A stretch of DNA of 54,953 nucleotides from positions 1 to 54,953 of the forward strand of contig NZ_SPPB01000006.1 of assembly GCF_004570605.1 (NCBI RefSeq), in the 5' to 3' direction. The translations under genes and the position numbers were made by a program. Positions 16,407-26,089 of the stretch are shown piece after piece. This DNA comes from Granulicatella sp. WM01 (lineage in GTDB: Bacteria; Bacillota; Bacilli; Lactobacillales; Aerococcaceae). The notes below the pieces were generated by a model. The model was not told the DNA's origin and ran no database searches. It saw only the letters and a list, made by a program, of their open reading frames with translations. Numbering within the stretch: position 1 is the stretch's first letter; each line of letters opens with the position of its first letter.

Positions 16407-17297
16407 TTGTACGTTTAATATTTTGCCATTATCAAATAGAATGGTATTAACAGTTTGATAGATAATGCTATTCTGTTATAATGAGATAAGGTGTTTTAGT
16501 CTTGGTTGCTATTTAGAGATGATGAGCAGTATGCAATCTTTGGAAAAGGTAACGTTTATAATAGCTTTGTTGATGCATAATGATAATCCAATGGCTGAAG
16601 GAAAATAAGTGATTTAAAAAGTTGTCAATCTATTAAATTTAAAACCAAGAAAAAGATTAGAATAGTTGACTTTTGATGGAGTGCACTGGAATAAAAAATC
16701 AACATTATAAATAGAATGGTGGATATGATGAAGTGTTTTTGAATTGTTCACTCCATAGTGTCAGCATGCCCTTAATGTCAATTGTTTTTGAAAAACAACA
16801 TGAAAAAATACAAACATTAGAATAGAGTAGTTTGTGTTTATTAAAATAAGAAAATTTACAAAATGAACTTGATAACGCAGACAATCCATTGGTGATTTCC
16901 CCCAAATTAATGTTATGTCCATTCAAGAATGTTTTATTTGGGCAGCATTAAATAATGGGAAAATAGGTTTTTATTAGCAAGAATGTATTTTATGGGAAAC
17001 CAATTTTACGTTGTGCATGTTTTTAAGTAGTGCTATCATATGAATAGAGGTATGTTTGCGTATTTAAGATTAAGATATTTTTATTTTGTAAGAGCTATCT
17101 AAAAATAGGCTGGATAAAAAATATGGTTAAAGAATAGTGAAGATTAGGGATATTTTTAGTGTAAATTCATGTAAATTTAATGCTGAGTGAGTTTATGTAA
17201 GAAAAAAATAGAAATTATAAAGAATCTGTGGTAATATGAATTGAGTTTAAATTTTGAATGTCAAAACATGAACATGAAATTTAAAGGAGGAATACTA
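16407..17297. other. 890-base stretch without an intact gene
   Basis: No intact gene is visible on either strand. A TG-t-TATAAT extended -10 motif lies near 16475-16485 with no gene behind it. Short protein-like segments interrupted by stops fill about 16505-17030 (separate entry). Close to the next gene, TG-g-TAATAT at 17229-17237 may be the promoter of yloU. Confidence 0.6.
16505..17030 (+). pseudogene. Decayed coding remnants, family not recognised
   Basis: Several + strand segments read like protein but are broken by stops and frame changes. They include FRDDEQYAIFGKGNVYNSF (about 16510-16580) and NGGYDEVFLNCSLHS with IVFEKQHEKIQTLE from 16715. After two in-frame stops in the same frame comes ELDNADNPLVISPKLM, with that frame ending near 16952. 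A different frame then gives WENRFLLARMYFMGN. No motif is recognised. It could be a decayed gene or chance coding-like sequence. Confidence 0.3.
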
Positions 17298-17660
17298 ATG
17301 TCAGTAAGAATGACAACTCAAGACGGATATATTGATTTAACGAATGATGTTATTGCAACTGTCGTAGGAACAGCTGTTACAGATAATTACGGTGTTGTTG
17401 GAATGGCAAGTAAAAATCAAATTAAAGATAATTTGAATGTGATTTTAAAAAAAGAAAATTATTCACGTGGTGTAATTGTGACACAAAAAGGTGATCATAT
17501 CGTTGTAGATGTGTATATTTTTGTTAATTATGGGACTAAAGTGTCTGAAATTTGTAGAAATGTGCAGTCACGAGTAAGTTATGACTTGAAACATTTCTTA
17601 AATATTCAAGTAGACGCTGTAAATGTGTATGTGCAAGGCGTACGTGTGGTAGAAGAGTAG
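17298..17660 (+). CDS. yloU: Asp23/Gls24 family protein YloU
   Basis: This 120-residue Asp23/Gls24 (DUF322) family protein begins MSVRMTTQDGYIDLTNDVIA. The family's ILxxTVGVxG-like core appears as VIATVVGTAVTDNYGVVGMA, followed by the VDVYIFVNYGTKVSEI and VNVYVQGVRV strands. AAAGGAGG lies 8 bases before the ATG at 17298; longer readings from 17241 lack a ribosome binding site. It is followed 17 bases later by the fakA-like gene, the usual Firmicute pair. The role is poorly defined (envelope or stress related in some species). Confidence 0.9.
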   Translation: MSVRMTTQDGYIDLTNDVIATVVGTAVTDNYGVVGMASKNQIKDNLNVILKKENYSRGVIVTQKGDHIVVDVYIFVNYGTKVSEICRNVQSRVSYDLKHFLNIQVDAVNVYVQGVRVVEE

Positions 17661-17677
17661 TGGGAGGAATTTAAACC

Positions 17678-19348
17678 GTGGAAATGAAACAGTTACAAGC
17701 ACAAGCATTTAAAGAGATGGTTCAAGTAGGTGCAGAGAGATTAGATGAACATGCGGAATTAGTGAACTCTTTAAATGTCTTTCCTGTTCCAGATGGCGAT
17801 ACAGGGACAAATATGAATATGTCTTTTACGTCTGGAGCACAACGTGTGAGTCAATCAGAAGCAACTAAAGTAGGTGAGTTAGCAAATGATTTAGCTAAAG
17901 GATTACTTATGGGAGCACGTGGGAATTCTGGTGTTATTTTATCGCAATTATTTAGAGGATTTTCAAAAGCAGTTGAAGCATTTGATGTGTTAGATGCCAA
18001 GCAATTTGCACAAGGTTTTACGCATGGTGTAGAAGTAGCATATAAAGCGGTTATGAAGCCAGTAGAAGGTACTATTTTAACTGTGGCACGTGAGGCTGCA
18101 CAAGCAGGAGAAAAGAAAGCAGTAGAAACAGATAATATTATTGATGTAATGCGTGCAATCGTTAATGGAGCACGTGTAGCATTAGATAAAACACCAGATT
18201 TATTGCCTGTATTAAAAGAAGTTGGTGTAGTAGATAGTGGTGGACAAGGGTTGTTATTTGTGTATGAAGGCTTTTTAGAATCATTGACTGGCGAAAAAAT
18301 GCCAACAAGTTTTGGAAAAGGTGTTAGTGCTGATTTAGCAGCAGTTGCTCATCATGAGAATTTTGCTAATGCAGCACATTCAGTTGAAACAGGAGATATT
18401 ACATTTGGTTATTGTACAGAAATTATGGTTAAAATAGGAGATGGCCAAACTGTAACAGATGAGTTTGATTACGAAACTTTCCGCCAATACTTAGATGGAT
18501 TGGGAGATTCATTATTAGTAGTTGCTGATGATGAAATTGTAAAAGTTCACGTGCATACAGAGCGTCCTGGAGAAGTGATGAACTATGGACAAAAATTTGG
18601 ATCTTTAATGAAAATTAAAGTAGATAATATGCGTTTGCAACATGAAGATGTTTTACAAAACAAAGTAGCAGCTGAAAAAAAAGAGCCTAAAAAAGAATTT
18701 GGTATTATTGCTATTGCAGCAGGTGAAGGTGTACAAACACTATTTAAAAATCTAGGTGTTAGTGTGATTATTAACGGTGGACAAACGATGAATCCAAGTA
18801 CGGAAGATATTTTAAATGCTATAGACGAAGCAAATGCTAAGCAAGTGATTATTTTGCCGAATAATAAAAATATTCAAATGGCTGCTGAACAAGCAGCACA
18901 AGTAAGTCCAGTGCCTGCTGTTGTTGTACCAAGTAAAACTATTCCACAAGGTATGGCAAGTTTATTGGCATTTAATGAATTGGCAAGTTTACAAGATAAT
19001 CATGCTAGTATGACGAGTGCTTTAAATTATGTCACAAGTGGACAAATTACAATAGCCGTTAGAGATACTCAAATTGACGGTATAAACATTAAAAACAATG
19101 ATTATATGGGCATTGTTGAAGGGAAAATCACATTATCTACCGAAGATAAAATGGATGCATTGGCACAAACTTTAGCATGTATGATTCATGAAGATACTGA
19201 AATTGTGACTATTTTAGTTGGTGAAGATGCAAGTGTAGAAGATACAGAAGCACTTGTTGAACGTCTACAAAGTGATTATGCAGATATTGAATTTGATATT
19301 CAAAATGGGCAACAACCTGTATACCATTACTTACTTTCTGTTGAATAG
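17678..19348 (+). CDS. fakA: FakA-like fatty acid kinase / DAK2-domain protein YloV
   Basis: This 556-residue protein has an N-terminal DAK2 kinase domain (VFPVPDGDTGTNMNMSF near residue 30 and MGARGNSGVILSQLFRGF near residue 80), a middle domain, and a C-terminal domain with HVHTERPGEVM. FakA phosphorylates FakB-bound fatty acids, feeding acyl-phosphate to PlsX/PlsY, both encoded in this window; no fakB is present here. The start is GTG at 17678, 10 bases after GGGAGG; an ATG two codons later is a less well-placed alternative. A terminator-like hairpin separates it from recG. Confidence 0.88.
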   Translation: MEMKQLQAQAFKEMVQVGAERLDEHAELVNSLNVFPVPDGDTGTNMNMSFTSGAQRVSQSEATKVGELANDLAKGLLMGARGNSGVILSQLFRGFSKAVEAFDVLDAKQFAQGFTHGVEVAYKAVMKPVEGTILTVAREAAQAGEKKAVETDNIIDVMRAIVNGARVALDKTPDLLPVLKEVGVVDSGGQGLLFVYEGFLESLTGEKMPTSFGKGVSADLAAVAHHENFANAAHSVETGDITFGYCTEIMVKIGDGQTVTDEFDYETFRQYLDGLGDSLLVVADDEIVKVHVHTERPGEVMNYGQKFGSLMKIKVDNMRLQHEDVLQNKVAAEKKEPKKEFGIIAIAAGEGVQTLFKNLGVSVIINGGQTMNPSTEDILNAIDEANAKQVIILPNNKNIQMAAEQAAQVSPVPAVVVPSKTIPQGMASLLAFNELASLQDNHASMTSALNYVTSGQITIAVRDTQIDGINIKNNDYMGIVEGKITLSTEDKMDALAQTLACMIHEDTEIVTILVGEDASVEDTEALVERLQSDYADIEFDIQNGQQPVYHYLLSVE

Positions 19349-19428
19349 ACTAATCAATTAAAGTGTGAAAATCAAGCATATAGTGAATTGTCTAAGCAGA
19401 AAAAAGAATGTAAAAAGTTGAAAATAGT

Positions 19429-19480
19429 AAAAACTGTATAATATCTTCACTTAAATATGTTGATATTATGCAGTTTTTCA
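19429..19480 (+). terminator. Terminator-like hairpin between fakA and recG
   Basis: AAAAACTGTATAATATC (19429-19445) pairs with GATATTATGCAGTTTTT (19462-19478), a 17-bp stem with one G-T pair and a terminal T run. The 16-base loop is long. Confidence 0.7.
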
Positions 19481-19508
19481 GCTTGTTATGTAAATCTGTG
19501 TCTTGCAA

Positions 19509-19517
19509 TGGTATAAT
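19509..19517 (+). promoter_or_regulatory. Extended -10 promoter of recG
   Basis: TG-g-TATAAT at 19509-19517 lies 22 bases before the recG start, downstream of the hairpin that closes the fakA unit. No clear -35 is seen. It would start a recG-plsX-acpP transcript. Confidence 0.5.
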
Positions 19518-19539
19518 TGAGTGATAAAGGAGTGATATG

Positions 19540-21525
19540 ATGAAGTCATTACAAGATTCTGTCGCCAATTTGAAAATGGTAGGGGCTAAACGTTTGGAGA
19601 GTTTACATGAATTAGGAATTGACACTATTTTTGATTTATTCATGCATTTTCCTTTTAGATATGATGATATTCAGATAAGACAAATATCAGAAATTATTGA
19701 TCAAGATAAAGTAACTATAAAAGGTATTGTTGTCACCGAACCTGTAGTATCGTTTTATGGAGCTAGAAAAAATCGTTTACGTTTTAAATTAGCTATTGAG
19801 CATGAGATTATTACGGTAGTCTTTTTCAATCAGCATTATTTAAAGTCCCGTTTGGAACAAGGAATGGACATTGCTGTATATGGAAAATGGGACGAAAAGA
19901 AACAGATGCTAATGGGTATGAAGGTGTTAGCAACTAAGCAGGAACAAGAGCAGCAATTTGCTTCGGTGTATCATACCAATAAGAGCATTAAACAAAGTGT
20001 ATGGGTCAAATTGATTGAACAGGCATTTTGTGAATATTCCGAGTGTATCCAAGAAACTTTGCCTGTACATCTTGTTCAAAAATATCAGTTTTTATCATTT
20101 GAACAAGCATTAAGACAAATGCATTTTCCAAGTTCGCAACACCTTTCAAAAGAAGCCTATCGTCGCATGGTTTATCAAGAACTATTTGATTATCAGTATA
20201 AATTAGTTGTTTTAAAAAAGAAACGATACCGAAACAGAGTCGAATCTATTCGGTATAATAATACTGTATTGAAAGATTATATTACGACAATTCCTTTTGA
20301 GTTAACTCAAGCACAAAAGCGTGTCATGAATGAAATTTGTAGAGATTTACTGGCACCATTTTGCATGAACCGTTTACTCCAAGGAGATGTTGGGAGTGGA
20401 AAAACTGTTGTAGCAAGTTTAGCTATTTTAGCTGCTATGAGTGCTAATTATCAAAGTGCTATAATGGTACCTACTGAAATTTTAGCACAACAACATTTGG
20501 AAACTTTACAAAAATTATTTGACAAAACATCAATTAAACTTGCATTATTAACAAGTAGTACAACAACTAAGGAGCGAAAATGTATTTTAGAACAGCTTGC
20601 TTCTGGAGAGATAGATTGTTTAGTTGGAACACATGCTCTCATTCAAGAAGATGTTCATTTTTTCAATTTAGGATTAGTTATCATTGATGAGCAGCACCGT
20701 TTTGGTGTAAAGCAACGACAATTGTTAAAAGATAAGGCGAGTATAGAAAATGTACTTTACATGAGTGCAACACCTATTCCAAGAACTTTAGCAATGAGTG
20801 TGTTTGGAGAAATGGACGTGTCGGTCATTAATGAATTGCCTAAGAATCGACAAGTGGTTAAAACATACTGGGTAAAAGAGAATGAAATGGAAAAAGTGTT
20901 GGCGTTTATGAAAAAACACATTCATGAGGGAAAACAAGCGTATGTGATTGCACCATTGATTGAAGAAAGTTTAGATAATGATTTAAAAAATGCACAGGAA
21001 ATGTACGAACAACTCAAAGTGTGGTTTGGTTCTAGTGTGACAGTAGCGTTATTGCATGGACGTATGAAATCACAAGAAAAAGAAGCCATTATGAATGAAT
21101 TTAGTGCTAATCGTATTCAGGTTTTAGTGTCTACAACAGTTATTGAAGTAGGGGTTAATGTGCCAAATGCAACGATAATGGTCATTCAAGATGCAGAAAG
21201 ATTTGGTTTAGCTCAGTTGCATCAGTTAAGAGGACGCGTTGGGAGAGGGGAACATCAGTCGTATTGTATTTTAGTTGCCAATCCTAAGACGGAACAAGGG
21301 AAATTAAGAATGAAAATTATGAGTGAAAGTCATGACGGATTTTATCTGAGTCAAAAAGATTTGGAGATGCGTGGTTCAGGAGATGCTTTTGGGATTAAAC
21401 AATCGGGTGTTCCTGACTTTAAATGTGCTGATTTGATACGAGATGGTGACATTGTCATGCAAGCAACTCAAGATGCTATAGAGTATGTGACTATCTTAGA
21501 GAAAGAAAACGAAATAGTTGTTTAA
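19540..21525 (+). CDS. recG: ATP-dependent DNA helicase RecG
   Basis: RecG remodels stalled replication forks and branch-migrates Holliday junctions. It has a wedge/OB domain (about residues 1-230), Walker A GDVGSGKT (about 283), the DEQH box in IIDEQHRFG, motif III MSATPIPRTLA, and the RecG-specific C-terminal RGRVGRGEHQSYC. The 661 residues compare with about 680 in B. subtilis. Two adjacent ATGs occur (19537, 19540); the second is better spaced from AAAGGAG at 19526-19532. In B. subtilis sdaAB/sdaAA lie before recG and fapR after it; none of these is present here. Confidence 0.95.
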   Translation: MKSLQDSVANLKMVGAKRLESLHELGIDTIFDLFMHFPFRYDDIQIRQISEIIDQDKVTIKGIVVTEPVVSFYGARKNRLRFKLAIEHEIITVVFFNQHYLKSRLEQGMDIAVYGKWDEKKQMLMGMKVLATKQEQEQQFASVYHTNKSIKQSVWVKLIEQAFCEYSECIQETLPVHLVQKYQFLSFEQALRQMHFPSSQHLSKEAYRRMVYQELFDYQYKLVVLKKKRYRNRVESIRYNNTVLKDYITTIPFELTQAQKRVMNEICRDLLAPFCMNRLLQGDVGSGKTVVASLAILAAMSANYQSAIMVPTEILAQQHLETLQKLFDKTSIKLALLTSSTTTKERKCILEQLASGEIDCLVGTHALIQEDVHFFNLGLVIIDEQHRFGVKQRQLLKDKASIENVLYMSATPIPRTLAMSVFGEMDVSVINELPKNRQVVKTYWVKENEMEKVLAFMKKHIHEGKQAYVIAPLIEESLDNDLKNAQEMYEQLKVWFGSSVTVALLHGRMKSQEKEAIMNEFSANRIQVLVSTTVIEVGVNVPNATIMVIQDAERFGLAQLHQLRGRVGRGEHQSYCILVANPKTEQGKLRMKIMSESHDGFYLSQKDLEMRGSGDAFGIKQSGVPDFKCADLIRDGDIVMQATQDAIEYVTILEKENEIVV

Positions 21526-21570
21526 CAGACTTACTTTTGGTATGATACATAATGAAAAGAAGGTGAATAC

Positions 21571-22587
21571 ATGTACAAAATTGCAGTTGATGCAATGGGG
21601 GGAGATAATGCACCAAAAGCTATTATTGAGGGTGTTATTCAAGCCTCTGAAACATTTGAAGATATTGAATATGTGTTATATGGTGATGAAAATCAGATTA
21701 AGCCGTATTTAACTGGTGATAATAAGCGGATTTCTATTGTACATACAACAGAAAAAATTGCTAGTGATGATGAACCAGTTAAGGCTATTCGCTCTAAAAA
21801 ACAAGCCTCAATGGTTTTAGCAGCACAAGCTGTTAAAAATAAAGAAGCTGATGCGTTGTTTTCAGCCGGAAACACAGGGGCCTTGTTAGCGGCGGGATTG
21901 TTTATTGTTGGACGAATAAAAGGTATTGAAAGACCAGGATTGATGCCTACTTTGCCAGTGATGACAGATACGACAAAATGTTTTGTATTTATGGATGTGG
22001 GTGCTAATGCAGATTGTAAAGCAAAACATTTGGTTCAATTTGCTTTATTAGGAAATTATTATGCACAAACTGTACTTGGTATTGATAGTCCAAGAGTAGC
22101 GTTATTAAATAATGGGACTGAGGCAAGTAAAGGAAACGAACTAGCCAAACAAAGTCATGAATTGCTAGTACAACAAAAAGAATTAAATTTTATTGGAAAT
22201 GTGGAAGCTCGTGAGTTAATGAATGGGAAAGCTGATGTCGTTGTAACAGACGGCTTTACTGGAAATGCAGTACTGAAATCAGTTGAAGGGACTGCAATGG
22301 CATTAATTCAGTTGATTAAAGCAACTATAAAAACTGGAAATCTTCAAACTAAAATAGGTGGATTATTAGTAAAAGATGCTCTAAGAAATATTAAAGATGT
22401 ATTAGATTATTCTAAACATGGTGGAGCAGTATTATTTGGATTAAAAGCTCCAGTTGTTAAAACACACGGTTCCGCAGATAAAACAGCGGTATTTTATACA
22501 ATTAAGCAAATTAGAAAAATATTGGATTCACATGTTATTGACAACGTGAATCACTACTTTGAAACTAAAGAAAGCGAGATAAGCTAA
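21571..22587 (+). CDS. plsX: Phosphate acyltransferase PlsX
   Basis: PlsX makes acyl-phosphate from acyl-ACP for PlsY, a peripheral-membrane step of phospholipid synthesis. The 338 residues begin [20 protein letters not shown], the family hallmark, with [13 protein letters not shown] near residue 95 and [17 protein letters not shown] near residue 225. AAGAAGGTG precedes the ATG. Its stop overlaps the ACP start by one base (TAATG). plsY is also in the window, 5 kb away on the other strand. Confidence 0.96.
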   Translation: MYKIAVDAMGGDNAPKAIIEGVIQASETFEDIEYVLYGDENQIKPYLTGDNKRISIVHTTEKIASDDEPVKAIRSKKQASMVLAAQAVKNKEADALFSAGNTGALLAAGLFIVGRIKGIERPGLMPTLPVMTDTTKCFVFMDVGANADCKAKHLVQFALLGNYYAQTVLGIDSPRVALLNNGTEASKGNELAKQSHELLVQQKELNFIGNVEARELMNGKADVVVTDGFTGNAVLKSVEGTAMALIQLIKATIKTGNLQTKIGGLLVKDALRNIKDVLDYSKHGGAVLFGLKAPVVKTHGSADKTAVFYTIKQIRKILDSHVIDNVNHYFETKESEIS

Positions 22588-22817
22588 TGGAAGATATTTA
22601 TCAAAAAATTGTTAAAGTAGTTTCTGAACAATTTGAATGTGAGGAAAGTTCTTTAACACCACAAACACGTTTTAAAGAAGATTTGAAAGCTGATTCTATT
22701 TCTGTAGTAGAATTATTAATGGCATTTGAAGATGAATTTGGTGAAACAATTTCAGATGAAGATTCAGAAAAAATTGCAACAATTCAAGATGTTGTTGACT
22801 ATATTGCCAAAAGATAA
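22587..22817 (+). CDS. acpP: Acyl carrier protein
   Basis: This is a 76-residue acidic acyl carrier protein. The phosphopantetheine serine is predicted to be Ser37 in LKADSISVVEL, where the usual DSL is DSI. The FEDEFGETISDEDSEKI helix follows as expected. It is translationally coupled to plsX and ends the transcript. The fabD and fabG genes that often lie between plsX and acpP are absent, so this may be a PlsX-dedicated or second ACP copy; only the rest of the genome can tell. Confidence 0.93.
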   Translation: MEDIYQKIVKVVSEQFECEESSLTPQTRFKEDLKADSISVVELLMAFEDEFGETISDEDSEKIATIQDVVDYIAKR

Positions 22818-22884
22818 TAGATAAAAGCGACAGTCTATCTTTGAAATCAATATGTAGTGAACTAATTGATTGATTTTAAAATAG

Positions 22885-22930
22885 AAATGGAGTAACGGGA
22901 ACGTAGTGTACTCCATTTTTATTTTTTTCG
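22885..22930 (+). terminator. Terminator of the recG-plsX-acpP unit
   Basis: AAATGGAGTA (22885-22894) and TACTCCATTT (22909-22918) form a perfect 10-bp stem followed by a long T-rich run to about 22928. A very similar AATGGAG stem closes the region after murC at 51896. Confidence 0.92.
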
Positions 22931-22939
22931 GACTTTATA

Positions 22940-22968
22940 TTGTTATTTTTGACTGTATAGTATACAAT
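22940..22968 (+). promoter_or_regulatory. Putative promoter and dyad operator of the opp operon
   Basis: TTGTTA (22940-22945) and TACAAT (22963-22968) are 17 bases apart. A 13-base dyad TGTATA-G-TATACA (22954-22966) overlaps the -10, as expected of a repressor site. The resulting leader to the first opp gene is about 190 bases and shows no recognised riboswitch. Confidence 0.4.
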
Positions 22969-23163
22969 AAATGTAACTGTTTATTTATATCTTACTGTAT
23001 GATATTGTTAGAGGTATTATTTTTATATGATATGATGACAATAGAAAAAATGAGAAAAATATGAAAAATTAGTTGCTTTTAATGAGAGAAAACTTTATAA
23101 TACTTTTAATGCGATTTGTATTGAGCATTAGTATAGTAACATTAAGGAATAGGAGGAAAATCT

Positions 23164-24165
23164 TTGACATACAAAAAAACTTTACTAGAAGTGCGTGATT
23201 TATGTACAGGTTTTCGTTTTAATGACGAATTTTATAATGCTGTAGATGGTGTGTCGTTTACATTATCAAGCAATGAAGTTTTAGCAATTGTGGGAGAATC
23301 TGGTTGTGGAAAAAGCACATTAGCAACAACTATTGTTGGTTTGCACTCACCTTTAAATACGAGTATTAGCGGAGAAGTGATGTACCGTCAGGAAAATTTA
23401 ATTAATTTTACTGAAAAACAATATGAGAAAATTCGTGGGAATGACATTGGAGTAATTTTCCAAGATCCGTTGTCTGCTTTAAATCCGTTAATGACTGTTT
23501 CACAACAAATTGAGGAAACATTGGTGTATCACACGTCAATGACGAAAGCGGAGCGTTCAGAGCGTGCATTAGAATTATTAGCACAGGTAGGTATTCCAAA
23601 TCCTAAACGTACTGCTAAACAATATCCACATGAATTGTCTGGAGGAATGCGGCAACGTGTCGTGATTGCTATTGCTTTGGCGTGTAAGCCACCAATTATT
23701 ATTGCCGATGAGCCTACAACAGCATTAGATGTTACTATTCAAGCTCAAATTTTAGATTTATTAAATGACTTACAAGAAGAAACAGAATCAGGTATCATTT
23801 TGATTACTCATGATTTGGGTGTTGTGGCTGAAACAGCTGATAAAGTGGCAGTGATGTATGCCGGTCAATTTGTTGAGGTGGCTCCTGTGCAAGAATTATT
23901 TGAAAATCCACAACATCCGTATACACGTTCATTGTTAAAATCTATCCCACAAGATGATAGTGAAGATGATTTACACGTTATTCAAGGAAGTGTACCATCT
24001 CTAATTAATTTAACGAGAACAGGATGTCGTTTTGCAGAGCGTATCCCTTGGATTCCAGCAGATGCACATGAAGAAAATCCACAAATGCATGAAGTATCAC
24101 CAGGGCATTTTGTGCGTTGTTCTTGTTATAAACATTTTCATTTTGAAGGGGAGGCTGAACAATAG
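23164..24165 (+). CDS. oppD: Oligopeptide ABC importer ATPase OppD
   Basis: This is a 333-residue Opp/Dpp-family ATPase: Walker A GESGCGKST (about 42-50), Q-loop VIFQDPLSALNP, signature LSGGMRQRV, Walker B IIADEPTTALDVT, switch His in THDLGVV. The C-terminal oligopeptide-domain cysteine motif is altered: GCRF and VRCSCY remain but the usual RCP is RIP (ERIPWIPADAHEENP). The start is a TTG, 7 bases after AGGAGG; no ATG competes. The stop overlaps the oppF GTG by one base. It energises peptide uptake with OppF, OppB and OppC. Confidence 0.92.
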   Translation: MTYKKTLLEVRDLCTGFRFNDEFYNAVDGVSFTLSSNEVLAIVGESGCGKSTLATTIVGLHSPLNTSISGEVMYRQENLINFTEKQYEKIRGNDIGVIFQDPLSALNPLMTVSQQIEETLVYHTSMTKAERSERALELLAQVGIPNPKRTAKQYPHELSGGMRQRVVIAIALACKPPIIIADEPTTALDVTIQAQILDLLNDLQEETESGIILITHDLGVVAETADKVAVMYAGQFVEVAPVQELFENPQHPYTRSLLKSIPQDDSEDDLHVIQGSVPSLINLTRTGCRFAERIPWIPADAHEENPQMHEVSPGHFVRCSCYKHFHFEGEAEQ

Positions 24166-25115
24166 TGAGCTTTATTGAAGTTAAAGATTTAAAAGTGCAT
24201 TATCCAATCCGTACAGGATTTTGGAATCGTGTGACAGACCATGTGTTTGCTGTTGATGGTGTCAGTCTTAGCATTGAAGAAGGAAAAACGTATGGTTTAG
24301 TTGGAGAGTCTGGTTCTGGGAAATCTACAATTGGAAAGTCTATTATTGGATTAGAAAAAATCACTTCAGGTCAAATTATATATAATGGTCAAGATGTGAC
24401 AAAATTATTGAATAAACGAACATCTGAATATAGTAGAAATGTTCAAATGATTTTCCAAGATTCGTTATCTAGTTTTAATCCTAGAAAACGTATCTATGAT
24501 ATACTAGCGGAACCATTGCGTAATTTTGAAAAATTAACACCTGATGAAGAAAAACGTCGTATTCATGAGTTAATTGATATTATTGGTTTTTCTGAAGATG
24601 CCTTAACAAAATATCCACATCAATTTTCAGGAGGACAAAGACAGCGTATTGGTGTTGCCCGTGCGATTGCTACACGTCCTAAGTTAGTTATTGCTGACGA
24701 GCCAGTATCTGCTCTTGATTTATCTGTTCAAGCACAAGTATTAAACTACATGAAACGTATTCAAGAAGAATATGGTGTTGCATATTTATTTATTTCACAC
24801 GATTTAGGTGTGGTAAAACACATGTGTGATGATTTGATGATTATGTATCGTGGACGCTTTGTTGAATATGGCAATAAACAAGATGTTTATAAAGATCCAA
24901 GACATATTTATACGCGCCGTTTATTATCAGCAATTCCTGCCATTGATCCAGCAAATGCTGAAAAAAATAAGTTACAACGTTTGAAAGTAGAGCAAGAATA
25001 TCAAAAAAATAATTCTGAGTATTTTGATGAAAATGGTAAAGTATATGACTTACAACCTATTAGCTCTACGCATAGTGTTGCTTTATCATCAGTACAGAAA
25101 GGAGGAAATGCCTAA
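24165..25115 (+). CDS. oppF: Oligopeptide ABC importer ATPase OppF
   Basis: This is the second ATPase of the peptide importer, 316 residues. It has Walker A GESGSGKST, Q-loop MIFQDSLSSFNPRKR, signature FSGGQRQRIG, Walker B VIADEPVSALD and SHDLGVVKH. The GTG start (24165) overlaps the oppD stop as TAGTG, and the stop overlaps the oppB ATG as TAATG, so all three are translationally coupled. The C-terminal about 40 residues are charged and shorter than in many OppF proteins. Confidence 0.93.
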   Translation: MSFIEVKDLKVHYPIRTGFWNRVTDHVFAVDGVSLSIEEGKTYGLVGESGSGKSTIGKSIIGLEKITSGQIIYNGQDVTKLLNKRTSEYSRNVQMIFQDSLSSFNPRKRIYDILAEPLRNFEKLTPDEEKRRIHELIDIIGFSEDALTKYPHQFSGGQRQRIGVARAIATRPKLVIADEPVSALDLSVQAQVLNYMKRIQEEYGVAYLFISHDLGVVKHMCDDLMIMYRGRFVEYGNKQDVYKDPRHIYTRRLLSAIPAIDPANAEKNKLQRLKVEQEYQKNNSEYFDENGKVYDLQPISSTHSVALSSVQKGGNA

Positions 25116-26077
25116 TGTGGAAAGTTATTCTAAAGCGTGTTTTGGTCATGATTCCTCAAATTATTATTTTGAGTGCAATCGTGTTCTTCTTGGCAAAATT
25201 AATGCCTGGAGATGCATTAACTGGTAAGGCGAATTCTTCTTTGACAGTAGCTGATATTGAAGCACTACGTGAGGCAAATGGATGGAATAAACCTTGGCAT
25301 GAACAATACATTGATTGGGCAGCAAAAGCGTTGCGTGGTGATTTTGGTATAAGTTATGCCAACCAACGTCCAGTAGTAGATGCGATTGGTGAGCGTTTAG
25401 AAAAAACAGTTTGGTTATCTATTTTGACAACAATTATTATGTATATTATTGCTGTTCCATTAGGTATGATTGCCGGACGTTATCAAAATTCATGGGCGGA
25501 TAAAACAATTAATTTCTTGAATTTCTTAAATTATTCTATCCCAACATTTGTTGCTGGTTTACTTGCTATTTGGTTGTTTGGATATACATTAGGTTGGTTC
25601 CCAACACGTGGAACTGAAACAGCAGGTGCAGGATTAACAGGGTTGGCTTATGTACTAGATAGATTTAAACATATTTTACTGCCAGCAATTATTCTAGGAA
25701 CTTTAACAACAGTATCTACTATTCAATATTTGCGTACAGGTATTATTGATTCTAAGGGGCAAGATTATGTTAAAACAGCACGTGCTAAAGGTGTTCCTAT
25801 GAATAAAGTGTATTCACAACATATTTTTAGAAATTCGATTTTACCTATTGTTACGTTTATTGGATATGATATCACAAGTGTTTTAGGTGGTTCCGTATTT
25901 CTTGAAAATATTTTCTCATTCCCTGGAATGGGTAAACTATTTATTGATGCTATTAATGGTCGTGACTACTCATTAATGGTTGCTTTAATTTTAATGTATG
26001 GATTAGCTGGATTATTTGGTTCGTTAATTTCAGATATTGCAATTGCGATTGTCGATCCACGTATTCGTATTCAATAG
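25115..26077 (+). CDS. oppB: Oligopeptide ABC importer permease OppB
   Basis: This 320-residue binding-protein-dependent permease has about six membrane helices. The N-terminus (VILKRVLVMIPQIIILSAIV) is typical of OppB/DppB. The EAA-loop YVKTARAKGVPMNKVYSQHI couples to the ATPases, and GGSVFLENIFSFPGMGKL is a strong family signature. It is followed 12 bases later by oppC. Confidence 0.93.
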   Translation: MWKVILKRVLVMIPQIIILSAIVFFLAKLMPGDALTGKANSSLTVADIEALREANGWNKPWHEQYIDWAAKALRGDFGISYANQRPVVDAIGERLEKTVWLSILTTIIMYIIAVPLGMIAGRYQNSWADKTINFLNFLNYSIPTFVAGLLAIWLFGYTLGWFPTRGTETAGAGLTGLAYVLDRFKHILLPAIILGTLTTVSTIQYLRTGIIDSKGQDYVKTARAKGVPMNKVYSQHIFRNSILPIVTFIGYDITSVLGGSVFLENIFSFPGMGKLFIDAINGRDYSLMVALILMYGLAGLFGSLISDIAIAIVDPRIRIQ

Positions 26078-26089
26078 AAAGGAGAAAAT

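Noticed and set aside
16705-16926. 73-codon frame on the - strand in the gene-free stretch
   Set aside because: Antisense to the coding-like remnant; Cys/Phe/Ser-rich text is typical of a reverse reading; no start signal.
22975-23163. Riboswitch or T-box in the opp leader
   Set aside because: No T-box bulge sequence, specifier stem or terminator/antiterminator pair could be found by eye.
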